A DNA stretch of 27,222 bases from positions 1 to 27,222 of the forward strand of contig PS015194.1 of NCBI GenBank assembly GCA_048213135.1, written 5' to 3'. Of the stretch, positions 8,865-19,300 are shown piece after piece. Positions within the stretch are counted from its first letter, which is position 1. Every line of letters starts with the position of its first letter. The position numbers and the translations under genes were made by a program. A model generated the notes under the pieces. The model did no database searches. It saw only the letters and a program-made list of their open reading frames with translations, and was not told the origin of the DNA. Origin of the DNA: Reclinomonas americana ATCC 50394. Lineage: Eukaryota > Jakobida > Jakobea > Jakobida.

Positions 8865-9508
8865 ATGGCAGCACCCCACGCGCTTGGTCTGGAAGACGAT
8901 CAAGCGGAAACATCGCAGTACGAGTGCGTGTTCTCCATCTTTGATGTGGACGGCGACGGAATGATCTCGGCCGTCGACCTGGCTGTCTCACTTCGCCGAC
9001 TCGGTGCGCCAACAGAAAGAAAGAGAGAGAGAGAGACACTCGCAGATGCGCATACAGAGACTCAATCAGTTTCACCCGACGGTTTGTATTGACTTGATGC
9101 GCGTGCAGGTCAACAGCCGACACGTGCAGAGGTCGACGCCATGATGGAGTTGTGGGGCTGTGTGGCGGGACAAGGGTTCACCATGGAGAAGATGGTGGAG
9201 ATTTTGCAGTCGGTGGAGCCCGGCGACTTTCCCGAGACCGAGTTGCGACGAGCGTTCCGTCACATTGACGCCGACAATAGCGGCATGATCAGCCGCGATG
9301 AGGTGAGGCATTGTCTTGTGTAAGGACACTGTGTGCGCGTTGGTGAGGGGCCTCATAGTTTGTTTTGCAGCTGCGCGACGCCATGCGCAAGATGGGCCTC
9401 AACCTGACCGAGGAGGCATTCGACCAGCTGGTGAACGACATTGATGTCGACGGCAATGGAGAGGTGGACTTTGCAGAGTTCTGCATGGTCATGGAGCGAA
9501 CGGGGTGA
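8865..9508 (+). CDS. Calmodulin-like EF-hand protein, 3 exons, 156 aa
   Basis: This is a calmodulin/centrin-superfamily Ca2+ sensor. Exons 8865-9003, 9109-9302 and 9371-9508 join in phase. It has four EF-hand positions: loop 1 DVDGDGMISAVDL, a degenerate second hand (around GQGFTMEKMVEILQ, without the acidic ligands), loop 3 DADNSGMISRDEL and loop 4 DVDGNGEVDFAEF. Three sites therefore keep the 1,3,5,12 ligand pattern and should bind Ca2+. The N-terminus (MAAPHALGLEDDQAE) is a short extension compared with calmodulin. It diverges from TCTP and converges on GPATCH11 with only 76 bp between stop codons. Whether it is calmodulin-like, centrin-like or a light-chain-type protein cannot be settled by eye. 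Confidence 0.9.
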
Positions 9509-9584
9509 CGAGGCGGAGTGAGCCACAGGAGGACACACCTCTTCCGCGAAAAAAACACAACAACAAATGCAACATAGTTATCCT
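9509..9584. other. Convergent intergenic space (EF-hand gene / GPATCH11)
   Basis: The 76 bp between the two stop codons must hold both 3' UTR ends, or the transcripts overlap. No AATAAA is visible on either strand. Confidence 0.5.
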
Positions 9585-10543
9585 TCAATCATCGTCGTCA
9601 TCTTCGTCATCATCGTCGCTGTGACCTGGACACTCACGCTTCAGCTCGTCGGCACTGGCAAACTTGGCGCCGCACTGGAAACAATAGTGATGCATTCGCC
9701 GCAGGTGTTCCACGAATCGATCGCGCTTCGCCAGCACCTCCTCCGGCGCCTTGAGCAGCCGACGCGCCAATCGTTTCCTCACGCCATCCGCTCGCACCGC
9801 CGCGCCGCCCTGCTCGTCGCCCTCCTCACCCTCACCCTCACTCTCACTGCTGCTGTCGGCCAGTCGCTCCACCTCCACGCCCGGTCGATCCTCCAAATCC
9901 CGCACCAGTCGCCTAAAAAAAAACAAGTCAGCGATTTTGTGTTTCCTCTCAAGTGCACGCACACGCAACTTGGCCGCCACCGTCTCCCTCTGCGCCTTCT
10001 CCACCGCAAACTGCAGCGCACGTCGCCGCCGGAACTCATCCGCCCCCACCACACTCTCCTCCACCCTCGCGCGCTTCCGCATGGCCACCTCCGCCCTCCG
10101 CTCCTCCGCCGCACTCTTCACGCCCAACCCCACCCGATCGCCCTTGACGACCACCGGCAGTGGCTCGACCAGGCCTGTCCCTCGCGCACCAAGGCCGCGA
10201 CCCTCCTCGTAGCCCATCATCTTGAGCATGCGATGACCGACATTGGTGCCCGCCAGAGGCCGACTGAGACTGTCCTCGCGCACCTCGCGCTCGTGCTCTC
10301 GCAGGGGCTTGATGTAGCCCGGTCGCAGCTCTTTCGGGTTCTGCCTGTGCTTGCACACACGTGTGTGTGTGAGAGAGAGACAGCAGGAGAGGGAGACAGA
10401 GAGAGAGAGGACCTTGCGAGCATCTTGCGTCGCTGTTGCAAGAGCAGATCGGATTGTTCGCGTTTGCGCCACTCGGCCTCTGCTTGCTCCACGAATGCGG
10501 CTGACATGTAGTCGTCATCGTCGCCTTGCTCCTCCTTCTGCAT
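9585..10543 (-). CDS. GPATCH11: G-patch domain protein GPATCH11 (DUF4187 C-terminus), 277 aa
   Basis: G-patch proteins activate DEAH helicases or act in splicing and chromatin. Exons are 10543-10413, 10344-9970 and 9912-9585. Visible parts in order are: an acidic N-terminus DDDDYMSAAF (the DYMS motif typical of this family), a charged helix, the G-patch GHRMLKMMGYEEGRGLGARG followed by VEPLPVVVK and VGLG, a basic coiled segment (residues about 130-190), a Ser/Glu-acidic stretch, and the C-terminal DUF4187 zinc-finger-like motif HYCFQCGAKFASADEL with ECPG, then a poly-Asp tail. The order and the C-terminal motif match GPATCH11. The second intron (9969-9913) is 57 nt, starts with GTTGCGT, is a multiple of three and has no stop, so retention would only insert 19 residues. 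Confidence 0.9.
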
Positions 10544-10593
10544 TGTTGTGTTGCGATTCACGATCCAATCATCCCGACCGATTCTAGTCAGAG
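10544..10593. promoter_or_regulatory. Very short divergent promoter (50 bp)
   Basis: Only 50 bp lie between the GPATCH11 start codon and the first ATG of the ankyrin/PH gene. If both ATGs are right, the core promoters overlap. No motif is recognised. Confidence 0.4.
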
Positions 10594-12974
10594 ATGAGTG
10601 CCGCGCGGAGAGAGGAGGGCGACGGTGTGTGTGTGTGTGTGTGTGGAGGGAGAAGAGTGTGTGTGTGAGAGAGAAAGAGCGTGTGTGCTCACTCATGTGT
10701 GCAGATGTTGCCGATGAGGAGTATCAGCGCGGCCTCAACTTGCTCGTGCACATCAAGATGGGCAACATGAGCGAGTTGCGTCTTGCACACACACACATGC
10801 GCAAGGAGAGAGAAAGAGAGCACACGCGCACGTGTGTGTGTCTTTGTGTGTGTGTGTGTGTCATGGTGCAACATCTCACTTTTACGACCGCAGAGTGGTT
10901 CAATTGCTCGACTCTGGTGTTCCTGTGGACTTTTCCGGGGACAAGGGCATTACGGCGTTGCATGTGGCGGCGGCCAATAAGCAGGAGGAATTGGGGTTGT
11001 TGCTGGTGGAGCGGGGGGCGCGCATTGATGCACTCGATGATCAGTATCGCTGCAACGCGGCACACTATGGTGTGTGTGTGTGTGATGAGGGGGAAGGGAG
11101 ANNNNNNNNNNNNNNNNNNNNTTCGTGGCGTTGAACTGCGCAGGCTGTAGCGCACAATATGATATGCAGAGAGGAGAACAGAGCCTCTTGCCACGTGCTT
11201 GATTTCCTCCGATGAGACGCACTCAGACGAGCTTCTTTCTTGCTCCCTCGTCTCTCTCCGATGTGCGTACTTCCGACGCAGTGTTGGACTGCACAGAGAA
11301 GCGCGCAGTATGAAATGTGGAATGTCTCGCCTCGCTCCTGTTTTCCTCCGATGAGACGTGAGCTTTTCAGACTCCTCCTCCCCCTTCTCCTCTCTCGTCC
11401 ACTCCTCCTTGTCCTCACCCTTTTCCCTCCTCGGCGCAGCGGCGACGTCGGGTTGCACAGAACTCATTCGGAGGTTTCACGCGGCTGGGTTGGATTTCAC
11501 GCAAGTGAATCGTTTCGACGCGACGCCGATGCATTTGGTGGGCGACCGCGAGGTGTGCATTGCGATGCGAGATCTGGGATTGGACTTGGACATTCAAAAC
11601 AAGTGCGCACACCTGTGGCGATAGAGAGAGAAGAATTACGATTGTCTCTGTGTTAACGCTCATTCCTTGTGCTTTCTTTTGAAGAGCGGGGCGACGACCG
11701 ATTCATGTCGCGTGTCGTGACCATCGCGAAAGTGCGGCCTTGTTTTTGGTGGAGCACTCGCGACATCGATCCAGTCCCGACGAAGGTGAGAGCGGGTATG
11801 GCATTACTGACTCACGGCGCGTCGCGGTGATTTGCTGACTGCGTGCTGGCAGACGGCAACACTCCGCTGCACTTTGCGGCCACGTGTGGCAGTCGGGAGG
11901 TGGTCATTGCGCTGGCGGAGAAGGGTGTGGACATTGACGCACAAAATCACTTGCGACAAACGCCGTTGCATTTGGTGTGTGCTTGTGTACTCGACTCTTT
12001 GCTCCGTCGAGTGTCTTGTTGACGCTTGCGTGTGTGTGTGCGTGTGTTAGGCGGCGGAGCGTGGACACGATTCCGTGGCCGACTACCTCATTAGCAAGGT
12101 GTGGCTGATGTTCGGGGGGTTCTCTCTCGTGATATTCTACCGCTCACCCTGCCTCCACATTCACAGGGTGCAAGGACAGATCTGGCCGACTCACAAGGCA
12201 AGGTTCCCGACATTTCGTCGGGCCCCACCACGTCGGCGCAAGGTACGAGTACGAGGGGAGAGAGGGGGAGACGCCGCGTTTTGCACAGCTCACACGCTGC
12301 TGCATGCAGACTTTGAGGCGAGACGGAAAGAGGGATGGATGGTCAAGGAGGGCGGTAACTTCAAGTCGTGGAAGAAGCGGTGCGTGCAACTGGACCAATC
12401 GCCTCGTCTTCCCAGCACTCACTTTGTTTTACCATGGCAGCTGGTTTGTGCTGCACGGGCCAACACTGGAGTACTTTTCCGGCAAGCCCAAGGTTCGTAT
12501 GTTGTTGCTCTTCGCTGGCTAATTTGCGTTGCATCTCACGCTTGTACAGGCTGGCGACAAACCACGCGGTTCGGTCGACCTCAACGACATTGAGACTGTA
12601 TCCGAGGTTCACACACACACGCACACATCACGCTCACTCACTATCAACAACTCGTTGGTTTCCTCACTTCTCCCACGACACAGAGCATGAAGGGCACACG
12701 CTTTGTGATTGCACTGGCGGGGAAGCGCGGCAAGCGAACATGGTATCTGCAAGCCGAGACGCATGGTGAGAGAGCCAGGCGAAGAGAGTGGGAAAGAGAT
12801 CTCTCGGTAACTCAACTCGTTCGTGCAGCCGAGGAGAAGGAGTGGTTCCAAACACTGCAGGAGCAAGTCGACTGGCTGCGAAGATCGCGGTGAGTCGGTT
12901 TAAAATATTCATGCATCGCGAGGCTGTGACTGACTGACTCTCTATGTGCCTGCAGTCGTCGATCGGTGGCGTAA
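10594..12974 (+). CDS. Ankyrin-repeat and PH-domain protein, 14 exons, 375 aa
   Basis: This is a likely membrane-associated adaptor: ankyrin repeats bind protein partners and the PH domain binds phosphoinositides or proteins. Exons: 10594-10624, 10705-10774, 10894-11069, 11440-11602, 11685-11785, 11853-11974, 12051-12098, 12167-12242, 12310-12379, 12441-12492, 12550-12606, 12684-12765, 12829-12889, 12956-12974; all phases close. About five to six ankyrin repeats occupy residues 25-240, for example GITALHVAAANKQEELGLLL, RRPIHVACRDHRESAALFLV, GNTPLHFAATCGSREVVIAL and RQTPLHLAAERGHDSVADYL. A PH domain follows (about 265-370): KEGWMVKEGGNFKSWKKRWF starts it and the C-terminal helix with its conserved Trp is AEEKEWFQTLQEQVDWL. 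No ArfGAP or other enzyme domain is present. One GTTGCGT donor is at 10775. The start ATG gives a first exon joining in phase 1. Confidence 0.88.
11102..11121. other. Assembly gap (20 N) in ANK-PH intron 3
   Basis: It lies inside the intron between exons ending at 11069 and starting at 11440, directly before an internal tandem repeat. Confidence 0.9.
11122..11360 (+). repeat. Degenerate tandem repeat inside ANK-PH intron 3
   Basis: Two related copies occur with a period of about 140-153 bp. Copy 1 begins GTTGAACTGC at 11130 and copy 2 GTTGGACTGC at 11283. Both carry CGCACAATATGA / CGCGCAGTATGA and both end in the identical word TTCCTCCGATGAGACG (11204 and 11343). The assembly gap just upstream suggests more copies. 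This intron (370 bp) is longer than its neighbours because of it. Confidence 0.65.
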
Positions 12975-13179
12975 GACGGCGAGCCAGAGGAGCGATGAAA
13001 GCGGAGGAGAGTGGAGAGAGTGATCGGAGTAGTGGACAAATGTACGCTTTTGACTGCTGAGTCATTCAACGCATTGATCACACAAGCCGAAGAAGCGAAC
13101 ACTTCACGCAGCTTCACAGACACACACACAACGAGTGAGTGAGTGAGTGCGAAAGCCGCACACTAAACCGCCAAACACC
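12975..13179. other. Intergenic space between ANK-PH and the receptor gene
   Basis: These 205 bp hold the ANK-PH 3' UTR and the receptor promoter and 5' UTR. A GTGAGTGAGTGAGT run is at about 13133-13148. No further gene is seen. Confidence 0.4.
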
Positions 13180-16100
13180 ATGCCGCCTCAACCGCCCAGT
13201 TGCGTCATGACTTTGATCATGTATTGTGTGTGTGCGCGCTGAATCGCGTCTCACATGTGAAAAAAAAGGTAACCCGCCTCCCATGATGACATACATGTGG
13301 GACTGCTCAAACCGGGCATTCGCGCTGGTCCCTGAAGGCACAGAAACGTTGCGTGCGAGAAGAGCGAGAGAGAGAAGAGAGAGAGAGGAGTTTTTGACAG
13401 TGAGTGTGAGAAGTGCGCCATTGTTCCGCCCCACGCACTCACGCACGCACACGCTCGTGTGCGCACCTGGTGCGTGCGTGTGTGCGTGTGTGTGACGTGC
13501 TGCTACTGTGTGAGTGTGCGCGCGCGCGAGAAGAAAGAGAGAACCTTCCGATATTCCTTCTTATTCATCACTCCACGTGCGACACTCTGCGCACATACGC
13601 ATGTGTGTGATGTGTATGTGTGCACACGCACACACGCGCACATCGCACTCCCTTTGCGCCTAATCCGTTTTCTGCGCGCCTCGTCTTTTTGTGTCGGAGG
13701 CCATGTCGGTCTCACACACGCACTCTCTCTCACGCAGTACCCTGGATGGACTGGGACTGGTGGCACCCGAGTACCTCTGCGACACCTTCGTAGATTGTAC
13801 AAGCTGGTCAGACGAAAGAGATTGTAATCCAAGTCTGGTGGCCACGTTGCGTTTCTGAGAGCAGGAAGAGTGACTGTGCGTGTATGTTTCGCTCATTCTC
13901 TCTGTGTGTAGGTTTTACTCGTTCCTTGTTATTACGGGATGCATTGCCGGCATCTTCCTTGTCGTCATCTACTTTGTGTGGAGACTACGGCAGCATCGTG
14001 TGATTCGCAAGGCGTCGCCCACGTTTCTCATTCTGCTGCTGTTGGGTGGTGGACTCGGATTCACTGCCATGTTGCCGTGGATTGGTGTGTGCTGCTGTTG
14101 TTGTGCGCGTGTGCAGTTGCGGCATGCGCTCACTATCGTGTCTCTTGTGTGTCTAGGTCGACCAACTGTGTCCGGCTGTCTCTTCCGTGCTTGGTTGCCG
14201 GGTCTCGCCTTTGTGTTTGGCTGGGGGTGCGCACAACAAGTCTCTCTCTCCTCACTCTTTCCGTCTCCGTGTCACTCACACGTGGGGAGCAGGAGCCTGT
14301 TTGCCAAGACCTACCGCATTCATCGTATCTTCAACAACAAGTCGTTGCAGAAGATCACTAAAGTGTCGGACTGGGACATGTTCAAGGTCGTGCTCATCTT
14401 GCTCACCATCGAAGTGGTGCGTACACGTACTCCACAAGCGCGCGCTCTCTCTCANNNNNNNNNNNNNNNNNNNNNNNNNNNNNNNNNNNNNNNNNNNNNN
14501 NNNNNNNNNNNNNNNNNNNNNNNNNNNNNNNNNNNNNNNNNNNNNNNNNNNNNNNNNNNNNNNNNNNNNNNNNNNNNNNNNNNNNNNNNNNNNNNNNNNN
14601 NNNNNNNNNNNNNNNNNNNNNNNNNNNNNNNNNNNNNNNNNNNNNNNNNNNNNNNNNNNNNNNNNNNNNNNNNNNNNNNNNNNNNNNNNNNNNNNNNNNN
14701 NNNNNNNNNNNNNNNNNNNNNNNNNNNNNNNNNNNNNNNNNNNNNNNNNNNNNNNNNNNNNNNNNNNNNNNNNNNNNNNNNNNNNNNNNNNNNNNNNNNN
14801 NNNNNNNNNNNNNNNNNNNNNNNNNNNNNNNNNNNNNNNNNNNNNNNNNNNNNNNNNNNNNNNNNNNNNNNNNNNNNNNNNNNNNNNNNNNNNNNNNNNN
14901 NNNNNNNNNNNNNNNNNNNNNNNNNNNNNNNNNNNNNNNNNNNNNNNNNNNNNNNNNNNNNNNNNNNNNNNNNNNNNNNNNNNNCGCGCAGGCATTGCTC
15001 GGCATCTGGTGCGACTCCTCCTTTACTTGTTGTTTTTGCTCCTCGTGCTCACCTGGGTTCATGGTCGCAGGGCTGCCGTATCCGTATGGAAACCTGTTAT
15101 TCGAGACGACGTGGCCGACAAGCCGCATGTCGAGTGTGATGTGCGTTGACGTTGTTTGTGTGGCTGGCCTCCGCTCTTCACTCACTCGAGCCATTTCGTC
15201 GCCAGGTCCGATTCAAGATATTATTCTACGGCTTATTGCTCGGCTACAAGGTTGCGTGTGGTGCTCTGTCGCACACTGTTGTTGCTGTCGTTGGCATACC
15301 GACCCGATGCGATGAATAGGTACTCCTAATGATCTGGGGTTGTAAGCTGGCCTGGGACACGCGAGGCGTCGACAAGGAATACAATGAGAGCAAGTACATT
15401 GCCATGTCGGTGCGTGCCGAACAGCGCAGCTTGCCAGTGGTGACACGCGGTGCTCACTGCTCACGATAGATCTTTGCATGGCTCATCCTCGGCATTGTCG
15501 TCTTCCCCATTCTGTTCTTGCCAATTTTGGCCACCGACCGTCTCACTGCGTTTGCCGTGCGCTCGTCGGCACTGCTGGTCGCCATCCTGATCGTGGAGAG
15601 TTTCCTCTTTGTGCCCAAGTTCTTTGCCATTCGTCGCGTCAACCGCGACGCAGAGAACACGGTATGTTTGTGTGTGTGTTTCTCCTCCATTTTTTTGTTC
15701 GTCAGCTTTCTTTTGACTCTCTTCCTCCACGCAGGCGCAAGCCATTAGTCCGCGGCAGCTGCCAAACATCACACCCGGTGGCGAGAACCGGTACCGCACC
15801 AAGTACCTGGAGAACGGAGCGCAGTCGCCCACTGCCCCGTCACCGCCTGCATTGCCTGTTACGCAAGCGCGCTCTCTCGACGGGGGAGACAAGTATCGCA
15901 CCAAGTACCTGGAGGGTGGACCGGCGTCGCCCAACTCGCCGCAGAATGGCGATGTGGTGTCACCCACGGGTGTGGTGCCGCTGCTGGCCGGACAACAGGT
16001 GGCCAGTGGTGCTCTGCCGCCATTGCCCCCACCACCGCAACGAACTGTTGAGTTGTCTATTGCCTTGCACGTCACCTTTTCCAATCCCAACTGACACATG

Positions 16101-16252
16101 CCTTGCAGCCTGGCGCAAGAATGTTTGGCGGCCAGGGTCGCTCGACACCAGCCATGGACCTCATGAGTGTGCCGTTGCCGCCGGCGCCGCTCCCGCCGCA
16201 ACTGCCAGCACCCGCACCCTCAGCAGCGTCATCTCCCAACGGACGTCGGTGA
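13180..16252 (+). CDS. Class C (GABA-B-like) 7TM receptor with LDL-receptor-A-like stub, 13 exons, 480 aa
   Basis: This is a metabotropic-type membrane receptor. Exons: 13180-13198, 13269-13347, 13738-13845, 13912-14084, 14157-14226, 14293-14416, 14992-15008, 15071-15140, 15206-15250, 15320-15409, 15470-15661, 15735-16046, 16109-16252; all phases close. The ectodomain is only about 65 residues and ends in LCDTFVDCTSWSDERDC, the C-terminal half of an LDL-receptor class A repeat with its Ca2+-binding D..D..SDE pattern. Seven hydrophobic segments follow. Class C hallmarks are HRVIRKASPTFLILLLLGG (TM2), WGSLFAKTYRIHRIFNNKSL (TM3/loop 2), GCKLAWDTRGVDKEYNESKY (after TM5) and ESFLFVPKFF (TM7). The tail is Pro-rich with a duplicated YRTKYLE motif. 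No venus-flytrap domain or clear signal peptide is present, so an upstream exon could be missing. Four introns use GTTGCGT (13199, 13348, 13846, 15251). Confidence 0.85.
14455..14984. other. Assembly gap (530 N) in a receptor intron
   Basis: The exon before (ends 14416) and the 17-nt exon after (14992-15008) join in phase to a continuous fourth transmembrane helix, LILLTIEV-ALLGIWAAV. The gap therefore lies within one intron and probably removes no coding sequence. Confidence 0.75.
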
Positions 16253-16344
16253 CACTTGTACGACTTAAAAGCAATCAACAGTGTATGACATTTTCATTCG
16301 CGAAACAAGCAGACAGATTAAGTAACACACACACAACAGAAACA
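16253..16344. other. Convergent intergenic space (receptor / kinase gene)
   Basis: These 92 bp between two stop codons hold both 3' ends. The sequence is AT-richer than its surroundings, with a short CA run at about 16325-16335. Confidence 0.5.
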
Positions 16345-19300
16345 CTATCTAAGAGAGCCAGCACTGAGGGGCGGCATTCCGCGCCCTGAGCTGACTGGTG
16401 AGAGGTGCTGTTGGCCCTCCATCGTGTTGACCGGCACGTACTTGCTCGAGTGAAGCAAGTGCGGTCGCATATCCCACGAGAGAGCATCGCCGCCGTGCGG
16501 CGAGCGCAGGTTGCTGTGAATGGCCACGAGACCTGTCGATAGATAATCAGCAACACGACACGTGCTCAGCAATTCACGGAGAGCACCCACCAAACGCCTC
16601 GTCTCCAGCAGCCGTGCACACAGCATGTGTAATGTACTGACAGCGGCAGCAGCAATACATGGTCCAGCTGCGAGAGAATGGTCAGGCGATGGTGGTGGAT
16701 GCAAGTATATCTCTCCATGTACACACACACACCTCGGCGACGCAGGTGCACGATGCGGCCACTCCTCCACACAACTGGCCTGTTCGAGGCACCCAAACAT
16801 GTTGTCCGGTGTCGAGTACGTCCAAGTGGTGGTCGGTTCACTCCACAGCAGCACCGAGTTCATGCGCTGAATGTAGTACGGATCAAAGGCGGGCACGGTG
16901 ATGGTGGCCGCCACCGACGTCTCGCGCGGCGGCGAGTCCGCCACCCACTGGTCCTCGCCCAGCACACTGTTCGAGGCACTCCAGCACTGCCCGCACAAAC
17001 ACCGATACAACGAGGTGGCGGTGCTGCCGGCGAGACTGGCTGGGGCCGTGGCTTGCCTGCACGCACACACATATACAAGAGATAGTGGCTTCAGCATTTC
17101 CGTCACACCACTCTCCCACACACACACACACACTCTTCGACGCAACAGTGGTGGAATTGGCGGCAGCGTGCGGCTCACGAGCTCCAGGAGGCGCNNNNNN
17201 NNNNNNNNNNNNNNNNNNNNNNNNNNNNNNNNNNNNNNNNNNNNNNNNNNNNNNNNNNNNNNNNNNNNNNNNNNNNNNNNNNNNNNNNNNNNNNNNNNNN
17301 NNNNNNNNNNNNNNNNNNNNNNNNNNNNNNNNNNNNNNNNNNNNNNNNNNNNNNNNNNNNNNNNNNNNNNNNNNNNNNNNNNNNNNNNNNNNNNNNNNNN
17401 NNNNNNNNNNNNNNNNNNNNNNNNNNNNNNNNNNNNNNNNNNNNNNNNNNNNNNNNNNNNNNNNNNNNNNNNNNNNNNNNNNNNNNNNNNNNNNNNNNNN
17501 NNNNNNNNNNNNNNNNNNNNNNNNNNNNNNNNNGGGTGCACAATCGGTCGCTGATGCTGGAGCCACAGGTAGGCTTCCAACGGCGACAGGCCGTGCGTGT
17601 GCATCAGGTACAGCATGACGAAACGCGCGCCGTGCATCAAGCCGTTCTCGCTAATCACCAACACCTGCGCACGTGCCACATGAGAACTCCCCCCCAACTG
17701 TGACTGTGCACGGTCAGACACCGAAGCAGCGCACCTTTCCGTTGCGTGCAATGGCATCCTGCACAGTCGCCACCGCTTGCAACTCCGCCTCGTGCTGGTT
17801 GAGCGGCGCCGGCACGACTTGCACCAGGTCGGCGTAGCCGTTCAACGGCCGCTTAACAGAGGAAGAGCTGCCGTTCGACGCCGAGGCAGAGGCCGATCGG
17901 CCCGACAACTCGTCCGACACAAACACCAGGTCGGGGGTGTCGAACAACAAATCGCCTGCGCGACAAGTGAGACATACACCGCAACCACCCTGCAATCAAG
18001 CCATCGCACAAACCTTCGCCATCGACACCACCAAAGACATCATCGGCGGCCGCACCTCGGCAGTCGATGCACAGTGTAATACCTGTGCATAACGCATCGT
18101 AAGTGACGCTGCATGACGCGTGCGTTCTCACTCTCTTTCTCTCTCACACACACCGAGCGACAGCAGTTGACGCGGACGCATCAGAGCCGAGGTTGCCGAC
18201 AGGTACAGTGAATCGCGAATCTACAGTTGCGCGTGTGAGCAATCAACGGCTCTGCTTCTCACTGGTCACACGACGGTTGGCGCACCAGCGACGGGCTGTT
18301 GAAAATCACTGGCACTTGCGCATCCTCCATGCCGTCGCCCACACTTGGGGAATCTGGCACATCGTAGTCGGCCTCGAGCACTGCCGCCGAGGTCATGGGA
18401 CGAAGGGCCGGAGGCGGATGTGACTTGACGACACTGCAACGCACACCAATTTTGCGTTGTGAGGCAAACTGAGACACGCACNNNNNNNNNNNNNNNNNNN
18501 NNNNNNNNNNNNNNNNNNNNNNNNNNNNNNNNNNNNNNNNNNNNNNNNNNNNNNNNNNNNNNNNNNNNNNNNNNNNNNNNNNNNNNNNNNNNNNGCAGAT
18601 TAGCATCGGCACGCAACAGTCGGAACGGGCAACCCGCAGCCAGGCGCTCTGCCTCTCGAATCCACGACGGCATGCGTGTGAGAATGTCCTCGATTGGTGG
18701 ACGACTGCAGGGGAAGTGAACATTGGTGAGGCAGGGGGGTGCACAGCTCTCGCGACCACACACAAACACTGACCGATGAACATCCTTGACCAAAATGTAT
18801 GCCATCATGTCGAGCACCACTGGCGCATTCTCCTGCAACCACTCATACTGTGGCGTCTTCTCCTGAAGCACAGGCTCCGCCTCTCCGGTGACGCGAATAA
18901 AGAATCGAATCCAATCGTCGTCGTAGAACAACATGACACCGGCCACAATCTCGTACAGCAGGCAGCCGAGACTCCACACATCGCTCGGGCGCCCAGCACC
19001 AATCTGCACGCAACGCACACACTCGTCAGCATCGCTGCGACCACACACTCACGCAGTACACAAGCACCACTGCACCTTCTTGCGGCGATCGAATGTATCG
19101 CGATCCTTTTGCGCCTGCATCGCAATCGTCAACATCTCCGGGCTCTTGATGCACTCAGTGCCGCGGTTCCGCTGCGTCCACTGCTCCTCCTCGCGCGTGT
19201 AGATCTTGCTCTCACCAAAGTCCGCCAGCACCACGGCAAACGGCAGCTCGTCATCCGACTGGCGCATGTTCAACATGATGTTGTCGCACTTGAGATCGAA

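Noticed and set aside
15478-16389. Long 303-codon plus-strand frame and its minus-strand counterpart over the receptor tail
   Set aside because: They are shadow frames of the receptor exons; the class C TM7 and tail are in another frame, supported by phase and homology.
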